The notes under the pieces: model-generated
The model's input: the letters and a program-made list of their open reading frames with translations, nothing else
What the model was told of the DNA's origin: nothing
Database searches by the model: none
Program-made: the position numbers and the translations under genes
In this document: positions 24,464 to 37,060 of the stretch, one piece after another
Numbering within the stretch: position 1 is the first letter of the stretch
Layout of the letters: every line of letters starts with the position of its first letter
Source: Chromobotia macracanthus
Taxonomy: Eukaryota; Chordata; Actinopteri; Cypriniformes; Botiidae
NCBI GenBank assembly: GCA_036877525.1
Contig: JAZGTH010000020.1
Coordinates: 2,106,501-2,170,500 of the forward strand
Length of the DNA stretch: 64,000 nt
Direction: 5' to 3'

Positions 24464-26429
24464 CTGCCTTGCAGTTACTAGTCACGAGAAAGTATTTCAC
24501 TTTAAAACAAAGACACATTTCATCTTTAAACAGCAAAAGTTGCAGATCTCAGCAGGTATGCATGTCTTGTTACGAATGTGTATTCAGTAACTTAATCTCT
24601 GCATTGTCTTTTTCTGCATCTTTCTTCTGCTTTGAAGAAAACAAGGCTCAGGAGGGACACATGGGATGAAAATGTGTGTGAAGTGCCATTTCTCCTGAGT
24701 CAGCTTCAGGGCAGCTCTGAGGAATGTTGCTGCCAGTGCAGCAGACCTCAAGAAAACGCTTATGAAGGACTTCTGACTGATAATTTATGATATCAGAGAG
24801 CTGATCAGATGCTGCCTGATATGAAACCGTACCACCAACTTCCAAACAACAAAATACTGACACAAAATCACTTTTAGGAAATCCACTTTTTCTATTCAAC
24901 TCTAACACTTTAGCTGAGTGCAGTTTTGAGAGCAGATATTTCTGGTGGGCTTCCAGGGGGCCGTACATTCTCCATCCCAATGACATTTTCAATGAATATA
25001 TATTGATGTTTTCTGGAAATGAACACCAGTCCTGCCTCACCTGTGGTCAAGTGGATCACTTATCACCCACATCCACTATTAGCTCATGTGACACGCCAAG
25101 GCTGTGACGGTTCTGTCATACAATCCAGCACTCCACTTAAAGAAAAGACCTTCTAAATGTATGCAGCATGTTCTTCATAGAGAGTCTGAGATATTTCGGT
25201 TGAACTGAGGCTACACACTTTATTTATGGTGTTTGATTAAGTGCAGGCTGCACTTAAATTGTCTCTTAAATTGTGCTTTGGAAGTTAATAAATCTGTGAT
25301 GTTACCTTAGAAATTCTTTCTGAGATTTTCATACGATTTAAAAGGCATTTCAGCTGAATGTATTTTAATCAAGAACACGTTGTACAGACACTTGATCCTC
25401 AAATATATTTATCCTTTTTAAATTCCTTTTAAGAGCTGTTTATTGTGTACAACAGCACTGAGCACAAAGCACAGGAGTCATATATATTCAGAAGCTCTTG
25501 TGATCTCAAGGTTTGTGAATTCTGTGCTATAAAAGTCAGATCCTTGAAAACAAAAACAGAATAATGTTTGACCCTAAATTCGGGAGAATCTGCAGAAATA
25601 GTTGATTATATCATAAAACATTCACTTTATGTAATGCCGCGTTCTTCTATAGTGAAACAAGAAATTCAATGGGAAGAAAATGTAGAATGAGGCTTTGTAA
25701 ACACTGTTAGTAAAATGAAGAATAAAGACCTAACTGTAAGTTTTCTGTGGATTGTAAAGGACTGCTGACTTGTTTTTTTGTACAGTATTCCTGATGTACA
25801 GTGTTGTTCTGTTTTCCATTTAACAACTTTTAATGCACAAAAGTTGTGAAAGCAAATTAAAACTTTTAGTGTAGTCTTACCTAATCTAGATGTAAAACAT
25901 TGGAACTTTTCCAACATTCACATGCCCCACTGCAAGTTTTAGGTCAGGTTTGGCACAAAGAGAAAAAACATTTGTATGCATGCCGAACATTCAGACAGTT
26001 AATCAAGCTTTCTTCCCGGGTGACGGAGAAGGTTAAGTAGCTTTTCAAAAACGAAAGTCTAGACTGTTCAAACTGGAGACCTCAGACAATCAAAGCTGAG
26101 AGGAACTTGTGGTCACTTATGATAATAAATTGCACTGAGTTCAGTGTTTTGTTTGCTTCAGCAGGACAAACAAAGAAATTAATTTCTCTCAGAAACAAAC
26201 ATCAACTCTTTCCTTCAGTGCCGGAGTTTTATCAGCGCAGGTCTTTGATCTGCATTTCAATCACAGAGAGTGTGAGGATTGAATTGCAAGCACGATATGA
26301 AGCTGTTACATGTTCTACATGTAAACATGCAGGTTTTGTAAGCACATGTCCTGCACAATGTGCATTCAGCAGATTTCTGTGTGTCGGTCACTGATGTGCC
26401 TATTCACATGAAACATATAAAGCAATAAC
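24464..26429. other. Gene-free DNA, nothing recognised
   Basis: Contains a 130-codon minus-strand frame at 24648-25040, one of the longest frames in the window that is not built from simple repeats. It has no domain, signal peptide or repeat that I recognise. The remainder is AT-rich unique DNA. Confidence 0.45.
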
Positions 26430-26473
26430 CTCTCTCTCTCTCTCGCTCTCTCTCTCTATCTCTCTCTCTCTCT
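26430..26473. repeat. (CT)n microsatellite
   Basis: CT repeat with two single-base interruptions (TCGC and CTAT), followed by a short GATA run. Confidence 0.95.
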
Positions 26474-26554
26474 GCATAGATAGATATTAGCTCTTCACCC
26501 TTAAGCAGTAACTTCTCAGCTCATTTGACTTCCAATAAAATACTGGTGTTGGGA

Positions 26555-26614
26555 TCACACACACACACACACAGACACACAAATGCACGCAGGATGTCAC
26601 ACACACATACACAC
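26555..26614. repeat. (CA)n microsatellite, interrupted
   Basis: Two CA blocks separated by a short spacer (AAATGCACGCAGGATGT). Confidence 0.9.
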
Positions 26615-27090
26615 TTTGTTAAAGCTTTTTAATGTCATCTTTATCCATAAATATTATTGTGTATATCTAATCTATTGTACTGCATAAAATCTGGTCCACT
26701 CTGCAGCTTATTCTGGCCGAGAAACAAATACTGTACACTGCTAATACATACTTATATCACGTCACACATATTTGTACATAAACATATAGGAGGAATTAGT
26801 GGATGTGTGTAGACTGTAATCACATTTTCTGTCTATACAAAATGTGATAAAGTAACTAAGAATATAATATTCTGCTTGTGGATATCTAGTTTAATCTGAG
26901 TTTCTTTTAAACTTTTTAAGTTTTGAACCTGGCACATTCAGTAATTTGTTTTTGTTTTCCTCATAAGCGCTTACAATATCAACCTCGTCCTTTTAAATAT
27001 GATTTTGTTTCCCAGAGGGTTGATGAAAACTTGTGTACTCTGACTTGTAGAAATTGCAACCCTGGCCATCTGATTGGAGATCAGTAAATT
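26615..27090. other. Gene-free DNA, nothing recognised
   Basis: AT-rich unique sequence preceding a SINE. Confidence 0.5.
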
Positions 27091-27175
27091 GGTGTTCCTG
27101 TAGCTCAACTGGGAAAGCTTTGTGCTAGCAGCACAAAAGTCGTGGGTTTGCTTCACAGGGCACACACGACACATA
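27091..27175 (+). mobile_element. tRNA-Ala-derived SINE head, copy 1
   Basis: A-box TAGCTCAACTGG (27101-27112) is followed by an intact anticodon arm: TTGTG (27120-27124), seven-base loop CTAGCAG with anticodon AGC at 27127-27129, and CACAA (27132-27136). The B-box is decayed (GGGTTTGCTTC, 27144-27154). No teleost-type tail follows, so the copy is 3'-truncated or its tail has diverged. Pol III SINE; not a functional tRNA gene. Confidence 0.82.
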
Positions 27176-27769
27176 GATCATCTTATAAACACAATTCAGT
27201 CCAGCTTCAACAAATAACATTCGAAGTGTGCTAGAACTGTAGTCAAATTTACCATAAACTATTTCCATAATACATATTTTGTGCACTTTAAACAATACAT
27301 GCTAAATAGTGTAACTCAAATATACATCACCATAGGGAACAAAAGACTGTCACAACTTACGTTTCATAGTGAATTTAACTCCATTCCCAGTGGTAAAGGT
27401 TTATTTTAGTTACACTTGCTTTTTCATAGTCTGCAGGGTCATTTTCAGTAAGCTAATGAACCCTGTAGCGTGACTGCTTCCCTGTTTAACAAGTCACAGT
27501 CATGTCAGAGATCTCACCCAGTGGGTAGTGCACGTTCAGACATGTTGCCTGGTAACGCTTGTACATGGGCAACCCAAGTTTAAATTTAGCCTGGGTCATT
27601 GCCCACAAACCCTGTTTTCTTTGCACTTCACTGTCATCTCAATAAACATGACAAAAAGCCCTACATGCAAGTCATACCTCCTAATAAGTGACAGTATAAA
27701 CAGCCCTTAATTAACACTGTAGTTGTTCAGGTATTGTCTTTCATTTTTAAAATATTTGTATTTATTTTT
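27176..27769. other. Gene-free DNA between two SINE copies
   Basis: Unique AT-rich sequence, no gene seen. Confidence 0.5.
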
Positions 27770-27907
27770 ACATTCATGCATTTGGCTATAATCAAGCTAT
27801 ATCATGTATATCAAGCTATATATTTGATCAGTATGTGTTGCCTGGAAATCGAACCCACAACCTTTGTGTTGCTAACATAATGCTCTACCAACTGAGCTAC
27901 AGGGACA
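27770..27907 (-). mobile_element. tRNA-Ala-derived SINE, copy 2
   Basis: On the minus strand it reads TGTCCCTGTAGCTCAGTTGG, then an anticodon arm with loop TTAGCAA (anticodon AGC; one stem mismatch), then B-box GGGTTCGATTTCC, and ends in a diverged tail. TATATCAAGCTATAT near 27806 shows local duplication within the tail part. Confidence 0.85.
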
Positions 27908-29035
27908 CTAAATTAGTGTTAATTAAATAAATTATAATATTTAGTTTATTATAGTTTAGAATTATAAACTAAATTAGTTTATAATTTAGTTCATCTGTTT
28001 CTGTCAGTCTGGTCAAAACACACACACAGCTGACATTCTCTTGGGACGCACAGATGGAGAATCACTGACATTACTGCAGCCCTGCGCTGAATTAAATGAT
28101 CATTCGTGTGCACAGATATTGTTTGTGCAGACGTTCAGAGTTTTAACATGCCTCTGGAAATACACGATCCCTGATGTGGTGAAATGGCACTGCACACGCA
28201 GATGGAGGAATTCTGATCTGTGCTCTCAACAACAGCTCACATTAAACCACAAGCACACAGAGGGTCAGCCTGGTCAGTGCCTGCTCTCATTCAGGTCCTG
28301 GAAACAGAAACGAGACGGACCAACAAGCTTCTAGTTCAACAACCATCTACCTTCCTGACAGGAGTGTGAGATTTATTTATTTGTAATTAGTATCTTAGAT
28401 GAGAGAAAGGAGGTTGGAGATAACTGCTGTGTACATGATAAAGTGGACATTCAGGATTTAAGTGATGTTTGTTATTCTAAGCATCACAACTTTTTTACTT
28501 CTGAACTTTTTGGGCAGATGATAAAATTCAGAAACAAAACAACAAGCAAAGATTTGGGGGTGGCTCTTTCGACTTTAATCAATTATTTACGCTCTAGCAA
28601 CACACAGAACACAGCAGCCCAACTTTATTGCAATAACCCCGATCACCATCGCAAACACTTAGCAACACCCCATCAGCCACCATAGCAACTGGCAAAGCCC
28701 CAGAAACAACCCAGAAGACCCATAAAGCACAATACTGCATTAACAATATTATCTATATAATATTATTTCATCACAAACATCTGACATACACAGCTGTGGC
28801 ACCTCATTAAACCATATCAGTAATATCAACAACCAGGTTGAAACCCTAAATCCTGCTTCAGCATCGGTCACAAACGCTTTCTCACGTATCGATCTGATTG
28901 GCTTATCATCAGCACACAGATAAAGGTAAACAGCTACGTATCTTGTGAACATAGACCTCTAACAGCAAAACTGACAAATGAGAAACAAAACGACTGATAA
29001 GAGCAAACACAACAAACAAGATCTGATAGAAATAA
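27908..29035. other. Gene-free DNA with one degenerate AGCAAC-rich patch
   Basis: At 28590-28710 the motifs TAGCAACAC, TTAGCAACACCCC, ATAGCAACTGGC and AAACAACCC recur. They resemble the degenerate 'AGCAAC' tandem-type repeats common in fish genomes. A self-complementary AT stretch (TATAGTTTAGAATTATAAAC and following) lies near 27950-27985. No gene seen. Confidence 0.5.
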
Positions 29036-29388
29036 CCTGCTAACAATTTTAGGTTGTAAGAATGTTTCCCTAACATTTCCATTAAGTTACAAAATGTTGA
29101 AAATGTTGTTTTAAAAGTTCTTTGAATGTTTAAAAGGTCCAGTTTTTAGATGTTGTTTTAATGTTATTGCTTGGTTAAAAGAACATCATTCAAACATTTT
29201 ATGATTCTGTAACATGTTCTGTAACGTTCCACTAACAACCTAAGAATAACGTTTTGATATACAACATATATAACATTAAAAAAGTTCTACCAACATTATT
29301 AAAGAACATTTTCTTTAATAACTTTGAGTTTCTTCTGATAACTTTTATATGTTAGCCAGTATTCTGAGAACATTCCCTGTTAGCTGGG
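29036..29388 (-). mobile_element. Family M non-autonomous TIR element, copy C, full length
   Basis: Begins CCTGCTAACAATTTTAGGTT and ends CATTCCCTGTTAGCTGGG, so both termini are present, in reverse orientation relative to copy B. About 353 bp. Contains the usual landmarks GTCCAGTTTTTAGATGTT and GTAACGTTCCACTAACAACC. No coding frame belongs to it. Confidence 0.88.
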
Positions 29389-32300
29389 TAGCTGCTTATA
29401 AAGCTGGTTTGTTTGCAGGGATATTGGAAACTCGTTTTACACTTCAACTCTAAAACAAACGTTTGCATCCCGCAGCGTCTGTGAGTTCTGCTTCTGAACA
29501 CCGGCGCGTGGATTAACTGTATGCATAAAAAACCATTTAAATTTCCTACTCGGTGAGCAGTTCTTTCTGTGGCCTTTGGATCGTTGGCTGGCAATATAAG
29601 TTTGATGAAGAATGATGAAAACAAATGAGTGTTGCCGAGAGCCCTGAGCAAGACCACAGATGTTATTTCCTATTAACAAAACTGCAGACTGCAGTTTAAT
29701 ACAAAAGCCGTTCTGTGTGATGCCATGTAGGACAGGAAGTGAAACACACTGGAAATATAATAACACGTGTTGAAAACAAGCGAAAGAGCTCAGATGGTTT
29801 CAACAACGAGAAGAAAGATCAGCTTTTCGGCCAACATCAACACATTCAAGTGAAGTTGTATTATACTAGTATTACTGTATTCCAGTATAACATGACCCAT
29901 GACCCATAAAACTGGTCCTGGCCTTTGTTATATAGCACCAGAAATCTGTGTAATATATATTTTATACATTTATATTTATATATAAATTTAGTGTAATATA
30001 TAATCATCCTACAGTCAACATGTCAAACATCATTCTAAAAATGCCACTCTGTCATTTATAATCATATACAGAATACTGTAAATAAATGCCAAGCCAACTT
30101 TCATTTTAATTTAGGCTGCTTAGTTGCTGCCTTATGTTTTTTAAAGATGCCGATACAACCAGCAGTGATATGATATTGTATCGATATTGAGATATGTGAT
30201 TATTTGGTGATGAAGATGAGAAAGATCTGTGAACAACTTTTGCTTTTTTTTGGAGGTAATCATAGAATGATTTAAACATTTCAAAGGCAGAAATATTAAA
30301 TCTAAACCTTTTACACCAATCAAAACACACACATAAATCCTGAAAGCAAAAACAGAGTGTAGGTTTGTTAATGAAATCAAACATAAATAAAAAGGTCAGA
30401 ATTATGCGCACAGTCTTCAAACAACAGAAAGCACCTCCACAGACAGACACAAGTTTGCTTTGATTAAACTGTAAAACTCATCAACATAAGTGAGAGCTGA
30501 AACTCAGCCCTTCACTCTGATGCATGTGAGGCCCTGCAGACGGCTGTCTGTGCATCCAAACTGTGAGTGTTGTGGGATCCTGGAGGAATGGAGCCGATGG
30601 TCTTATGCTAGTTGGATCACAAGACCGACCATGTTTGGAAACATAATACTGAACAGACTGTGGAAAAGCCTCAGAGAAAAATGATCAGCGTGCAGACACT
30701 GGCAGGAAAAGTTCTGCTGCTCAGTGTGACCCGCATCAGAGATGTGCAGAAATTCTCTGTTGTACAATAAAAACAAACACATCAGATGTGCACATAAACC
30801 AGCTGACTGAACATTTGATTGCCCTTGCAATACAATTTCTTTAATTAAACTGATTGAAAATTGAAAATCCAAATTTCCAGTATTTTAATATTATCCAACG
30901 GCTGCTGAGTAAACAAGCAAACGCAGTGAAACTACACCAGCAAACATTCAGGCAAAGGTCAGCTATAACATTTTAAGTGAACAGTGAAATCAAAAACAGT
31001 GTTTCTGTAAACAAGGATGTTTCTCATAAATGTCAGGTCAGGGCAAATTGTCGTATTTTTAATGGAGGAAGCAGTCAGCCAAAATAATGGTGTGATATTT
31101 TTGTATGGTACCTTTCACATTCTTGCAGTTTCATGAATTATTTTGTTTTATAGTTGTTTTATTCCCTTACTGTTTTGCTAGTCTGTTTTGTCTGCCAAGT
31201 GTTTTTTTTCGCTACAGCATTATTCATGTGGTCTGAATCTAACATCTACCTCAAAAGATTTGGGTGAATTGATAAATGATTTGATAAATAGGAGGCAGCA
31301 GAAAGCACTCACTCTACTGCAAAGATTTAACCTCCATGAAGAAGCTTTCGTATGATAAATGAGACCTTATGAATATTCATAGAATCATCATGAAATCTGA
31401 AGTGTGATACAGACTCGACTGGACTGCAGAACATTTGTTTGTTGTAACTTTATCTGATGGCTTTTTTTTAATAAATGCATGTACAACAATTATGTTAGAA
31501 ATCAGAAATATAATGGTTTTCTTATTTCATATGATTTGTGTTTTTTAACATTTGCACCATGTTTATAATAATATTTTGAGCAGTTTCACAGATTGTAGCT
31601 GAACTGGAAAACCTGTCACTCGTAGTCAAGTTATTCACACCCTTATGTGTTTGTTTATTATATCTGGCTAATTGAATTATGCTTTCAGCTATTACTGAAA
31701 CTCTCAGCCTCATTAACCCATTTTACCAAAAATCTATTCTGCAGAAAGTGTTTTTGAGTCTGTTATAGGCCCAGAGACTGCACATCTCACCTACTGTATC
31801 TCACACGTACATCACAATGGAGCTATAAGAACTGAATATATACAGACATATTTTTAGATACGTTTACTGTCATATCCTGTAAAATCTTGACTGTAAGGAG
31901 CAGAGTATGTTTTATGTTTGTTTTACTGTAATCTTTTTTAAGATGTGGCAACATGAAAACATACAAATGACTGATCTATTATGCAAGCAAACACAACACA
32001 CCCAAATGAGAATGAAAGAGTTGCGTTTTCAAAAAGCAAGAGGTCTATAACAGCTGGAGACAGCAATATCAAAGAGCGAACAGTGATGAAGCTGCTGTAA
32101 TGCTCACAGAGCCATATTGCTGGGGGGCTGCTTTCACTGAGGCAAAAACAAACTTCACACTATTATGAAGGGTGAGACAGTGAGGGCTTGCTCCCACGAG
32201 ACATCATATTGTGTTTTCACTGCAGCTCTCGGGCAACCTCTGCCACATCACCAACTCTCCAGTCATGAATTCACGCTCCAGCTTTTATTCACGCTGTATC

Positions 32301-32462
32301 AGATTGCTAAAATGGGATCAAGGACTGTTTAATTCTATCTGTTCTCTCAGCAATTTCAGGCTTTAAGCGCACAAAACCCGCCTTCACATAGATCTTACAT
32401 AGATCTTAAGTTCATCTATGCACTATGGGGGAAGGTTTTGGATCAGTAGCGCAGCAGGATTA
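29389..32462. other. Gene-free DNA, nothing recognised
   Basis: Unique sequence. Overlapping minus-strand frames at 29352-29766 and 30106-30450 have no domains. A TA-rich stretch lies near 29952-30003. Confidence 0.5.
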
Positions 32463-32532
32463 CCCAGCTTACAGGGAACGTTGGCTAACGTTCTCTAAAA
32501 GTTATTGCAGTAACATTAGTAGAACATTTTTC
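32463..32532 (+). mobile_element. Family M fragment, head end, copy D
   Basis: CCCAGCTTACAGGGAACGTT followed by GGCTAACGTTCTC and AGTAACATTAGTAGAACATT. Identity stops abruptly near 32532, so the element is 3'-truncated. Confidence 0.85.
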
Positions 32533-32929
32533 CTCAGTCCACTTCATCTACAGTGTCTGAAAAGCAGGAACTTCAGCGATATTAAGCTGTGAGTGACAGT
32601 AATTGTACAACATTCAGCTTCCCCAGGAAATGTCTGGAGACGCAGAGAGCAGAAGGAGAACAGAAACAGGGCTGAAGGTCGGGATCATGTCACTGGTGGT
32701 GTGGAGTTGTTCTGTCCATGTTTGCTCTGGGAAAGGGGTGGGTCACATTTTTCAAACCCCTGCGTTTTTTCACTGACCTCTGTGTGTCTCATGAGAGGAG
32801 AGGTAAACATGGATTGTTTGGGATGATAAATAGGTTTATTAAAATGTAAAACCATGTTTAGGGTCTATGTTGTGCATTATGATGCAAAATGTGTGGATAG
32901 ACATTTTCTCAGCTTGTAAGACTGTTAAA
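32533..32929. other. Gene-free DNA, nothing recognised
   Basis: Unique sequence between two mobile-element remains. Confidence 0.5.
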
Positions 32930-33247
32930 GTCCCCCTGTGCTGAAAATCAAGCCTTTAATGTTGTTCATATGTCCACCATGTGCAAATTCATCAGCGTAG
33001 TTTAATGCCACAAACTACAGTAACCAATCACGTCATCGAGCGGACCAGGTGGATCTGGTAGTCCAAGCTGGTGTGATTGATTGGACTAATTTACATATTC
33101 ATAGACCTGTGTTTACTAGATCTGGGTATAGAGTTACAGTCAAGCTATTTTAAGGCACAAAGTTTTCACAGGAAAATGTTTTTTAAGTATGTCGTTTTGA
33201 TGATCAAATATGAGTTTTAAGGTACCAAATTATCGACTACAGGGGAC
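32930..33247. mobile_element. Short TIR element, GTCCCCCTGT ends, non-autonomous
   Basis: Left end GTCCCCCTGTGCTGAAAATC, right end ATCGACTACAGGGGAC. The outermost ten bases are inverted copies of each other, with one C/G-run length difference. Length about 318 bp with no coding frame. The internal TTTACATATTCATAGACCTG block is, as I remember, frequent in fish repeats. No target-site duplication is obvious. Confidence 0.55.
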
Positions 33248-33869
33248 ATGCCTTCCAACAAGACTGTATGTGGAAACCTTAATGTGCTTAGCATGTATTT
33301 GAATTTTATTGATAAAAATACTCGCTGAGTAAAGAGGTAAAAGTGGATCAGTACCTATAGAATCTATATTAGGTTATATTGTAGACTTTTCTATAGTCTT
33401 CATGCAATTTCACGAGACTCATGAGATTAGCTTGTCATGAAGACAGAATTCATGTATACTGTCACTGCGTATCACAGAACACAGAAAATACGTTCCTGTA
33501 AATTTGTTTGGCGGGCAAACCCACGCACAGCTTCAAGCGAATATAAACTCCAGATAAGGTCTTTTAAACAAGAAATGGCTTTTTCCACAGATGAATATGC
33601 AGCTGTTTTGATTTTTTTTCCTTTCAACTTCATGTCATCGACTCGGTTTTCACATTTATGAATTCTGTTTTGGTTTATTGTCAGCTTATTGTCTTCCTCG
33701 CCGAACACACAGCCCGGGCTGAGGTATCATTTCTGAGGTAAAGAGTCGCTCAAACAGGTTCCCAACAGTCAAACAACTTTTCATTTATTTTATTCTGGAT
33801 TTATTCTGGATTTGTGATCCTTGCGATACTTAAAAGAGACGCACACAATTGGATCTTGATTGTTTTGAC
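33248..33869. other. Gene-free DNA, nothing recognised
   Basis: Unique AT-rich sequence; a small local duplication of TTTATTCTGGAT occurs at about 33789 and 33800. Confidence 0.5.
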
Positions 33870-34170
33870 ACGTGTGACACTCGTCTCCAGTTCTTGGCTC
33901 TTTATCTGAGGCTGTTGAGCAGATGGGTCTTTGGAGTGTCCGTGTCAATTTTCTATTCCTCTAATCAGCACCTTCCTGCTCTTTAATTGTTTGAATGTGT
34001 TTTCCGAGTGAAAAATTGCAGCTTTGCTAAATTGAGCCCACTCTGGCTGAACTGATCCTCTTAATTTAACCCCATTGATTACCTGTCCTTTTCCTTTAGA
34101 TCATTCCATCTCAGGTCTGCAGGCAGTTTACACTTCTGTAGATGAGAAGAAAGGGAAATATACCCCCAGC
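33870..34170. other. Candidate conserved non-coding segment
   Basis: Complex sequence with TAATCAGCACC, TTTAATTGTTTG, TTAATTTAACCCCATTGATT and CACGTGTGACAC (E-box-like) motifs and no simple repeat. Enhancer-like texture; inference only. Confidence 0.25.
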
Positions 34171-35387
34171 CCTCGTTTGATATGGGGCAATGGTGCAGAA
34201 TTCCCTTAAGTAGTCATGATGAAATACAATATATATTAATTTTTACTGAACAACATCTTTGAAGAAACCCTGCCATCCCTGTTCTTGACACATAGACTCT
34301 GAACTGTGTTGGAAAATGAAAAGTTAACAGGAAGCTCAGAGTGGCACACTGGATCTGGAACCTAATAAACCAAATCGCATTAAGGAACATGGAGTCACAG
34401 CAGCTTCAGTAAATTGGTAAGAATGCAACCAGAGCGTAACCAAATCAGAAGATCAAAGTTATATGTGAGTGTGAATGAGGATTATGTGAAATCAGGTTTA
34501 ATTCACATTTGCATGTACACACGAGTGAGCAATATTAAAATCACTCTCACCTCCAGCCAGATTACATCATTGAAATGGAAAGTTACATTGTGATAATAAA
34601 CAGTAATTTCATATAAAGCTTGTGCACAGGTGCGCTGCCTACAGCTGTTCCACAGGAAGGTGAGATGCACTCACGTGTATGGAAAAAGTCTAGCTACAAT
34701 TGTCTGAAATAACTATTTAGTGTAAATTAATAAAAACTAGCATGTTGCACAAGGTGTAGATATTGTTTTTTATGTTCATGTTTTGCTAGTCTTAATACTG
34801 CCATGTAATGGCGGTTCTGTTGAGATTCAATGGCCTCATTCTGAAAGAGTCTCACGCTCAGTGGCTGATGTTGGTTGATTTCATTGTCATGACAGTCAGT
34901 TTGTTTCATGTTCTCTGTGCTTGTAGTCAATTTGAAACATGCATTTAAACACGTTTCCAATTGTGTTTTTTACAGGAGATTCAACAAAATGCCAGAGGCA
35001 TTCAAAGAATTGTATACATAGCAGAAAGTTTTGAGCCGATTGTATTGTCTGGATTCCTCTGCTGGTCACATCGCTGATTTTTAAAAATAATCTGATCTGC
35101 TCACACTGATATTATTGCTTTGCACTCGTGCTGTAACACTTTGTGCAGTTGTCTCATTTATTTCTAAAATTGCACCTAAAGAAGTTTCAGAAAAACATCA
35201 ATGTCCAAACTCAAGTGAAATGAGCTTTAAAAAGAGCAAACTTCCACTGAAAGCCTTTATCTGTGGTCATGATATAAGATTCACAACAGCTGAACATAAA
35301 AATATACCGCACTGATGAATAATATTGCATGTCATCGTCATTCAGCCCATATCAGTTATTAATAAATGTGTGTGTACGTGTATGTGT
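34171..35387. other. Gene-free DNA, nothing recognised
   Basis: AT-rich unique sequence. Small frames at 34727-34960 and 35115-35315 show no domain. Confidence 0.5.
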
Positions 35388-35407
35388 GAGACAGAGAGAG
35401 AGAGAGG

Positions 35408-35446
<39 letters not shown>
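35388..35446. repeat. (GA)n microsatellite, interrupted
   Basis: GA repeat interrupted by GGGAGGGAG, preceded by a TG-rich stretch. Confidence 0.95.
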
Positions 35447-35447
<1 letters not shown>

Positions 35448-35770
35448 GCCTAATAACCTCATCTGTGAGACGCAGTGGAGCATGGCTTTCCATTTGAGGG
35501 ATGGATCCATCTGTGTATTTTCCTAATATTGGAATCTGAACAACCTCAGCTTACGATGCACATCATGATCTTCCTCGCACAGAGTTCATTTGTGGAACTG
35601 CAATTTTTCTTTCCTTGGATTACAGAAACAGGAAATCCTGTTGGATCTTAAAAGTTTGCTATGTGACAGACTGGAAAATACTCCCTTCTGACTCCTGTTT
35701 TGTTTGTAAATGTGTGTTGCTGGCCACATAAGCTGCTTTAGTGTAATGTTGCTTCACTTTAAACAGGAGC

Positions 35771-35892
35771 ATCCCTACTGCTCCAGTTGTGTGTGTTCAA
35801 GGTTTGCAGCGTGTGTTCGCAACTCACTACCCAGCTGTGTGTGCACTAACTGGATGCATTAAATGCAGAGGACAAATTCTATGCGGTCATGG
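35771..35892 (+). mobile_element. Common teleost dispersed repeat ending in TTAAATGCAGAG-type block
   Basis: The CTGTGTGTGCACTAACTGGA and GCATTAAATGCAGAGGACAA blocks match, from memory, a repeat found in very many fish sequences, whose 3' end is often followed by CTTTC-type or GAAA-type runs. Here the (GAAA)n tract follows directly, fitting growth of a simple repeat from the element tail. Confidence 0.55.
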
Positions 35893-35932
35893 CAAGAGAA
35901 AGAAGAAGAAAGAAAGAAAGAAAGAAAGAAAG

Positions 35933-35986
<54 letters not shown>
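35893..35986. repeat. (GAAA)n microsatellite
   Basis: More than twenty GAAA units with two short interruptions at its start. It gives lysine/glutamate/arginine-rich frames that are artefacts. Confidence 0.97.
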
Positions 35987-36925
35987 CTAATCAGAACTTC
36001 ACATTTGTGTTGGCTAACAATAGACCTCTTCTGACACTCTTCTAATCACAGAGCTCTGAGCTTAACAAAGGGTCATTTCATTGCTTAATTACAGGTCTAT
36101 TATTCTGGCAAATTTTCACAAAACCTGCTTGACAAAGTAGGAACAGCTGCGTTAATCATATGTCAGTGTGACAAAGGAAAAGAGTGAAAGAAAATGATGT
36201 AAAAAAAGTTCATTCAATCACAACCACAATTTGTATTTTCCATCATTTACAGCAGGCTCACACACCTTGATGAGAAAAAAATAATATAAAAAGCGCTAAC
36301 AACAATTGTTGTTTTTAAGAACTTTTAGAAAACCAATGTTCTGGCTGTGAACTAATTTTGACCTGAATTTTTAAACTAGTGCCTCTATTGTTCCTGCGTT
36401 CTGTAGAGAAATTACATAAGAAGGTGATGAAAACTGTGATGCTGACCACAGTAAATGAGACCAGCTCAGTCTGACAGATGAAGAGATGGAGTCAGACACA
36501 GAGGTCTTTGGTTTTCCAAACACATCCGAGCCCTGGGAAATATGTCATGCGCTCGGGCTACATGACTCTGCTGTTTCAGGACAGGACTTAATATATGGCC
36601 ATAAAGGTGAATATTTTCTTATACATAAGCTTTTTTATGGAAAAAGATAAATAAAGTCCAGCTTGTGTCATTTTTGTGCTGGAAAGTCTGCATGTGAGGT
36701 TAAAGAAACGTTTCGTGTTATGATCAGTGTTTACAAAATGAACAAAAGTTTCAAACATTCTGTCCACCCACAAGAAAACGAGATGTTTGCTGTCTAAGAG
36801 GTACAACTGGAGTTTACAATGACATCAGATGGACAGCAAGTAGACGCTTCCGTTTGTGTCTTCTGCTTCAAAGGTTTTTCTCCTGACTAAACATCTCTCG
36901 TGAATTCACATTCATTCACATTATA
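35987..36925. other. Gene-free DNA, nothing recognised
   Basis: Unique sequence between a microsatellite and a SINE. Confidence 0.5.
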
Positions 36926-37060
36926 CTTACATTTACTCATTTGGCAGACGCTTTTATCCAAAGTACTTCAAGCTACATCTGATCAGTATGTGTGTTTCCT
37001 GGCAATTGAACCCACAACCTTTGCGCTGCTAACACACTGCTCCACCAGTTGTGCTTGGAC
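36926..37060 (-). mobile_element. tRNA-Ala-derived SINE, copy 3, with tail
   Basis: On the minus strand: decayed A-box region (CACAACTGGTGGAGCA), anticodon loop TTAGCAG (anticodon AGC), B-box GGGTTCAATTGCC, then the tail TTTGGATAAAAGCGTCTGCC followed by AAATGAGTAAATGTAA. The tail motif is shared with copies 4 and 5. Confidence 0.9.

Noticed and set aside
24648..25040. 130-codon minus-strand open frame
   Set aside because: No domain, no similarity that I recognise; not enough for a gene call.
27091..27165. Functional tRNA-Ala gene
   Set aside because: The anticodon arm is good, but the B-box and acceptor stem are decayed; it is a SINE head.
35789..36034. Lysine-rich protein frame
   Set aside because: The lysine/glutamate run is translation of (GAAA)n.
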